DNA from: JANDLT01 sp041743485
Lineage (GTDB): Bacteria > Acidobacteriota > Blastocatellia > Pyrinomonadales > Pyrinomonadaceae
DNA length: 8,307 nt
NCBI GenBank assembly: GCA_041743485.1
Contig: JBGTMR010000130.1
Coordinates: 1 to 8,307 of the forward strand
Direction: 5' to 3'
Shown here in pieces: positions 5,523 to 8,307 of the stretch (position 1 is the stretch's first letter; each line of letters begins with the position of its first letter). The notes beneath the pieces were generated by a model. That model saw nothing but the letters and a program-made list of their open reading frames with translations, did no database searches and was not told where the DNA came from. A program made the position numbers and the translations under genes.

Positions 5523-6500
5523 TTAAAGTATCGTCTTACCGAGCGCGGACAACACGAGTTCGACTCCGAGTTCCGCCGTTTTATTGTTGATGTCGAGCGT
5601 GGTATTGATTTCCACGATGTCCATTGAGCGCATCTTTCCAATCTCCGCAATTTTCTCCATCGCCAAGTGCGCTTCCCTGTAAGTCAAACCGCCGCGCACG
5701 ATTGTTCCCGAACCCGGCGCGTCCGTAGGATCAAGTGAATCTATATCGAGCGTCAAATGAAATCCGGCGGCAGCGCGCGAAGCGATTGCGACTGCTTCAT
5801 CTATGCAGGCATTCATGCCGCGTTCGTCAATTTCGCGCATCGTGATAAAACGCAGACCAAGCTGTTTGATAAGGCTGCGCTCACCCGCGTCTATGTCGCG
5901 CGCTCCGAGATGAACGCAAAACTGCGGTTCGAGTTTCGGGCTGAAACCCGCGATGTTCGTGAGTTCCGGCGTACCGTATCCGAGCAGAGTGGCGAGCGGC
6001 ATTCCGTGTATATTGCCGGACGGCGTGGTTTCGGGCGTGTTCATGTCGGCGTGCGCGTCCACCCAAATCAAGCCGAGTTGATTCTGTCCCTTTTTATGAA
6101 AATACGAAGCGACGCCGCTGATTGAACCGATTGAAATGGAATGGTCGCCGCCGATAACAAGCGGCACATCGCATTTCTCCATCATATCTTCGACGCGCTC
6201 CGCGAGTCCTTCACACGCCGCTTTGACTTCACGCAGATAACGTAAAGGTTCGCCGTGCGCGGGCTTTGCCAGAGGGATACCGATGTGTATGTCGCCCGTA
6301 TCATTGACTCGATAGCCAAGGGTTTCTATGCGTTCACTGAGCCGCGCAATACGAACCGCCGCCGGACCCAGACCGACGCCCGCTTTCTCCGCTCCGAAAT
6401 CCAATGGGACGCCGATAATTCCGACGCATCGTCCGCTGCCCGTAAAGTTTTCGTTCACTTTCGGGTGCGCGGAAATCAACTGTGGAGAATCAGCAACCAT
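5523..6500 (-). CDS. rocF: Arginase
   Basis: The 325-residue product is an arginase of the ureohydrolase superfamily, a cytoplasmic dimanganese enzyme that hydrolyses L-arginine to ornithine and urea. All metal-binding motifs are present: GGDHS (117-121), DAHADMNTP (148-156) and DIDSLDP (252-258), with a later conserved glutamate in VEIN (297). SGNIHGMP (161-168) and APGSGTIVRGGLTYREAHLAME resemble Bacillus RocF and separate it from agmatinases. The length is slightly above the usual 300, due to a 25-residue N-terminal lead before GIIGVPLDFG. The ATG at 6500 is the only good start; no Shine-Dalgarno sequence precedes it. It lies 42 bases after the AIM24 gene and about 80 before ddl, on the same strand, so co-transcription is likely. 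The role could be use of arginine as a nitrogen source; no other arginine genes are in the window. Confidence 0.95.
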   Translation of the reverse strand: MVADSPQLISAHPKVNENFTGSGRCVGIIGVPLDFGAEKAGVGLGPAAVRIARLSERIETLGYRVNDTGDIHIGIPLAKPAHGEPLRYLREVKAACEGLAERVEDMMEKCDVPLVIGGDHSISIGSISGVASYFHKKGQNQLGLIWVDAHADMNTPETTPSGNIHGMPLATLLGYGTPELTNIAGFSPKLEPQFCVHLGARDIDAGERSLIKQLGLRFITMREIDERGMNACIDEAVAIASRAAAGFHLTLDIDSLDPTDAPGSGTIVRGGLTYREAHLAMEKIAEIGKMRSMDIVEINTTLDINNKTAELGVELVLSALGKTIL

Positions 6501-6542
6501 ATATTATTTGTCAGTTTAACCCTGCACACTTAAATCGAAACC

Positions 6543-7565
6543 TTAACCGCCGATTTTGAAATTGAAGCCGCTACCGCCACTCCCTTGCGACGGGAAGAAC
6601 GGGCGCAGGAGTCCGGCGAAAGCTTCAAGGTTGCGCGTCTGAATCAGAATCTCGCCGGGTCCCGTGAACTCCGAAACGATTCCTTCGCCGCTGACGAAAC
6701 TACGGAAGAAACCGCTCGTCGCTTTCCTCAAAGTGTATGGCATCGCCGCTTCCCACGCGACGAGATGCCCCGTGTCAACCACGTATCGCTCACCGGGTTG
6801 TAAAACTTTGCGGTGAATCGCCCCGAACGATGAGACGAGTAATAAACCCGTTCCCGTGACACGCAAGACGAACAAGCCTTCGCCGCCGAAGAACGAGCGC
6901 GCCCCGCCCCACGTCGTATCAATCTGCAAATTCGCGTCGCCCGCGAGATACGAACTCGACTGAACGAGAAAATCCTGATTTCTCATTTCCAGAGCCGCGA
7001 TGTCGCCGGGATTTCCGGGTGCGAGTGTGAGTTCGCCCGTCGCCCCGCGTGCCGTGAAGGTCGAGATAAACGCCGATTCGCCGCCGACCGCGCGTTTTAA
7101 CGCCCCTATGACGCCGCCTTTTAATTGCGATTGCAATTCGACGTGCGCCGACATTGAAACCATTGCACCGGCTTCGGCTTGAATTGACTGCTCGGCTTCG
7201 AGTCGCAAGACCGCGAGTGAGAACGACGGTTGATGCAAAATCTCGTAGGCGTAACCGCTTCCACGTCCGCGCGAATCCTCATCAATGTGTATGCCGCCCT
7301 GCGGTTGTCCGCCCTGTGAGTAAGCAGGATTGTTCATATTATTCACCGTCGCTTGTGAAGCTGAAGAGGCTTGCGTGTCATCGTCGCCGCCCATAAAAGA
7401 ATAAGGTTCGCGTGCCGACGAGGTTGGATTGACAATCGTTTTATCGGGGTCAAAAGGTGTGTTCGGTGACGAAGGTGGCGGCGGCGCGTCACTTAAACGG
7501 AAGCCGCACGCTCCGCAAAATCTGCCGTCGGGAATGGTTCGCGCACCGCATTTCGGACAATTCAT
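6543..7565 (-). CDS. AIM24-family protein with N-terminal zinc ribbon
   Basis: The 340-residue product has three parts. Residues 1-21 form a zinc ribbon with two CxxC pairs (C3/C6 and C17/C20). Residues about 26-103 are a Pro/Ser/Asn/Gly-rich, probably disordered linker. Residues about 105-325 are an AIM24 (TIGR00266-type) beta domain, recognised by EAGAMVSMS, a GG-x-GALKRAVGGESAF segment, LAPGNPGDI, GGEGLFVLRVTGTGL, YVVDTGHLVAWE, and SGEGIVSEFTGPGEILIQTRN. The protein ends in a Gly/Ser-rich tail. AIM24 proteins have a fold like the tryptophan RNA-binding attenuator protein; the yeast member is mitochondrial, and the bacterial role is unknown. There is no signal peptide, so it is cytoplasmic. 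The start codon overlaps the stop of the LOG gene as ATGA, indicating translational coupling. The zinc ribbon might mediate protein or nucleic-acid contact; this is inference. Confidence 0.92.
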   Translation of the reverse strand: MNCPKCGARTIPDGRFCGACGFRLSDAPPPPSSPNTPFDPDKTIVNPTSSAREPYSFMGGDDDTQASSASQATVNNMNNPAYSQGGQPQGGIHIDEDSRGRGSGYAYEILHQPSFSLAVLRLEAEQSIQAEAGAMVSMSAHVELQSQLKGGVIGALKRAVGGESAFISTFTARGATGELTLAPGNPGDIAALEMRNQDFLVQSSSYLAGDANLQIDTTWGGARSFFGGEGLFVLRVTGTGLLLVSSFGAIHRKVLQPGERYVVDTGHLVAWEAAMPYTLRKATSGFFRSFVSGEGIVSEFTGPGEILIQTRNLEAFAGLLRPFFPSQGSGGSGFNFKIGG

Positions 7566-8119
7566 ATCGTCGTCTTCTCCGCTTTATTCTGAATGATACC
7601 GACCGCATCTTCCGCCGTTTTTGCAAAATCGAGCCAACCCACATCCGCCTCACTGACAACCAGATTATCCTGCCACGCCTTGACCACAGGTTGCCAGCAA
7701 TCGCCGAGCAGAACGAGCGGGCGCGGTTCGATAACGCCGGTCGTCAACTTGTTCCACACAAGGGAAAGTTCCGTGACCGTTCCCATTCCGCCGCGCATTG
7801 CGATAAAACCGACCGAGCGCGTGATAAGTCTTTGCAGTCTTTCGTAGAAATGTTCGGTCGCCACCTTCTCTGTCAGGAAGCGGTTCGGCTCGGCGCGAAA
7901 CTGATTCATCACGATTCCAAGCACGCGCCCGCCGCTTTCGCGCGCCCCGCGCGATGCGGCTTCCATCACGCCGAGATAACCACCCGTGCAAATCGTATAA
8001 CCCGCTTCGGCTAACAGTTGACCGACGCGGCGCGCATCCTTGTATTCCTGACTATCTTCCGTGCAGCGCGAACCGCCGAAAATGGTCACGATTTTTTCTG
8101 TGTTGTTCATCGAATTCAT
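7562..8119 (-). CDS. LOG-family (TIGR00725-like) protein
   Basis: The 185-residue product has the Rossmann-like fold of the LOG family, whose characterised members cleave ribose from nucleoside monophosphates (cytokinin-activating phosphoribohydrolases). Older databases call them lysine decarboxylases, which is misleading. Visible are FGGSR (14-18), CTGGYLGVMEAASRGA (44-59), a helical FYERLQRLI, RGGMGTVTELSLVWN (109-123, matching the family's PGGxGTxxE), and RPLVLLGDCW. The proline normally opening the PGG motif is arginine here (residue 109), while the following Gly-Gly, Gly-Thr and Glu are kept. The length fits the family (about 170-200). The start chosen is ATG 8119, with AAGAAG a few bases upstream; ATG 8110 is an alternative three codons in. 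It is the first complete gene of the minus-strand run and couples to the AIM24 gene by a four-base overlap. The substrate is unknown. Confidence 0.9.
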   Translation of the reverse strand: MNSMNNTEKIVTIFGGSRCTEDSQEYKDARRVGQLLAEAGYTICTGGYLGVMEAASRGARESGGRVLGIVMNQFRAEPNRFLTEKVATEHFYERLQRLITRSVGFIAMRGGMGTVTELSLVWNKLTTGVIEPRPLVLLGDCWQPVVKAWQDNLVVSEADVGWLDFAKTAEDAVGIIQNKAEKTTI

Positions 8120-8159
8120 TCGCTTCTTAGTTACGTTAAGATTTCTGCTTAATAAATTG

Positions 8160-8179
8160 CCACTAGCTTCAGCTAGTGG
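8160..8179. repeat. REP-like hairpin next to a transposase fragment
   Basis: CCACTAGCTTCAGCTAGTGG is a perfect 8-base stem with a 4-base loop. It lies 25 bases downstream (in the transposase direction) of the stop of the IS200-like gene at the window edge and upstream of the LOG gene. Short GC-containing palindromes beside RAYT transposases are typical REP elements, and this sequence style is common as dispersed intergenic repeats, so a REP identity is likely but needs genome-wide counting. It has no T-run on either strand, so a terminator role is weaker. Confidence 0.6.
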
Positions 8180-8194
8180 ACAGCTTCCTTTCCC

Positions 8195-8215
8195 TTTTTG
8201 GCTTTAGCCTAAAAA
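8195..8215. repeat. Second REP-like hairpin overlapping the transposase stop
   Basis: A GGC-TTTA-GCC hairpin (8200-8209) is flanked by TTTTT (8195-8199) and AAAAA (8211-8215), which extends the pairing around a one-base bulge. The stop codon of the transposase fragment (8206-8204 on the minus strand) is inside the loop region. With the hairpin at 8160-8179 it forms a two-hairpin arrangement as expected for the end of a REP/RAYT unit. On the plus strand GCC-T-AAAAA lacks a T-run; on the minus strand the stem is followed by A's, so it is not an intrinsic terminator. Confidence 0.5.
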
Positions 8216-8307
8216 CTGCTGAAAGCCCGCTCGCTTCATAAACCCTGCATACTCTTCGTCGAAACTTTTCCGGCGATGATGTTCTTCTTGTTTGCCGATG
8301 TATCTTC
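8204..8307 (-). CDS. IS200-like REP-associated transposase (RAYT), 3' end
   Basis: Minus-strand reading from the right edge gives 33 complete codons before a TAA at 8206-8204. They spell RYIGKQEEHH, RRKSFDEEYAG and FMKRAGFQQFLG. This matches the C-terminus of Y1-type transposases of the IS200/RAYT group, in which a Y-I-x-N-Q-x-x-HH segment is followed by F-x-x-E-(Y/F)-x-x-F(L) and an x-x-G-(I/V) ending. The tyrosine of the YI segment is presumed to be the catalytic nucleophile of such single-strand DNA transposases. The HUH (His-x-His) part would be upstream, outside the window, so intactness cannot be judged. The usual D-E-R-Y-x-W-like end of some relatives is absent and the protein stops at FQQFLG. 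The gene ends inside a REP-like hairpin, with a second hairpin just beyond, which supports the identification. Confidence 0.75.
   Translation of the reverse strand, partial: RYIGKQEEHHRRKSFDEEYAGFMKRAGFQQFLG

Noticed and set aside
5523..6500. Agmatinase or formimidoylglutamase instead of arginase
   Set aside because: SGNIHGMP and the APGSGT ... GGLTYREAHLAME block are of the RocF arginase type.
7457..8014. Long plus-strand open frame opposite the LOG gene
   Set aside because: It is antisense to a gene with clear family motifs; the translation is rich in Arg/His/Cys without domain features, as expected for a shadow frame in GC-rich DNA.
7562..8119. Lysine decarboxylase annotation for the LOG-family gene
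   Set aside because: That label is a historic misnomer for this fold; there is no pyridoxal-phosphate site and the motifs are those of LOG phosphoribohydrolases.

Overview
The window looks like a chromosomal segment from an Acidobacteriota-type bacterium, possibly of the Blastocatellia branch. The main pointers are a von Willebrand factor A (VWA) protein of the type expanded in acidobacteria, several secreted proteins of no recognised family, moderate-to-high GC with scarce Shine-Dalgarno sequences, and a REP/IS200-type element. The assignment is inferred from gene content and has not been checked against any database.

Layout, plus strand (1-4245). The window opens inside the 3' end of mltG, the endolytic murein transglycosylase. 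After a 182-base gap with a candidate promoter come five exported or membrane-anchored proteins in a row: a secreted protein of unknown function (585), an anchored protein with an FxLYD-like beta-domain (1272), a small secreted helical protein (1907), a secreted VWA protein with a complete MIDAS metal site (2491), and a secreted SIMPL/DUF541 protein (3490). The SIMPL gene is visibly AT-richer than the rest. The gaps are short, except for about 86 bases before the third gene, which can fold into a nested hairpin. This set may be a cell-envelope locus, but only the folds are recognisable, not a shared function.

Layout, minus strand (8307-4312). Transcription runs toward the plus-strand genes and meets them at about 4246-4311, where two inverted repeats lie. 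In transcription order the genes are: the last 34 codons of an IS200-like REP-associated transposase (RAYT) whose stop codon falls inside a hairpin; a second, perfect REP-like hairpin; a LOG-family nucleotide-hydrolase-like protein; an AIM24-family protein with an N-terminal zinc ribbon, overlapping the LOG gene by four bases (ATGA); an arginase; and a D-alanine--D-alanine ligase. An array of degenerate 8-base repeats separates the last two genes and covers the more distal ligase ATG, so an internal GTG with a good ribosome binding site is the better start.

Functionally, mltG and ddl both belong to peptidoglycan metabolism, arginase to arginine catabolism, and the rest is envelope-associated or uncharacterised. 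No CRISPR array, rRNA or tRNA was seen. No fully new system is evident. The most unusual features are the RAYT/REP remnant at the right edge, the octamer array at the ddl start, and the run of consecutive exported proteins.
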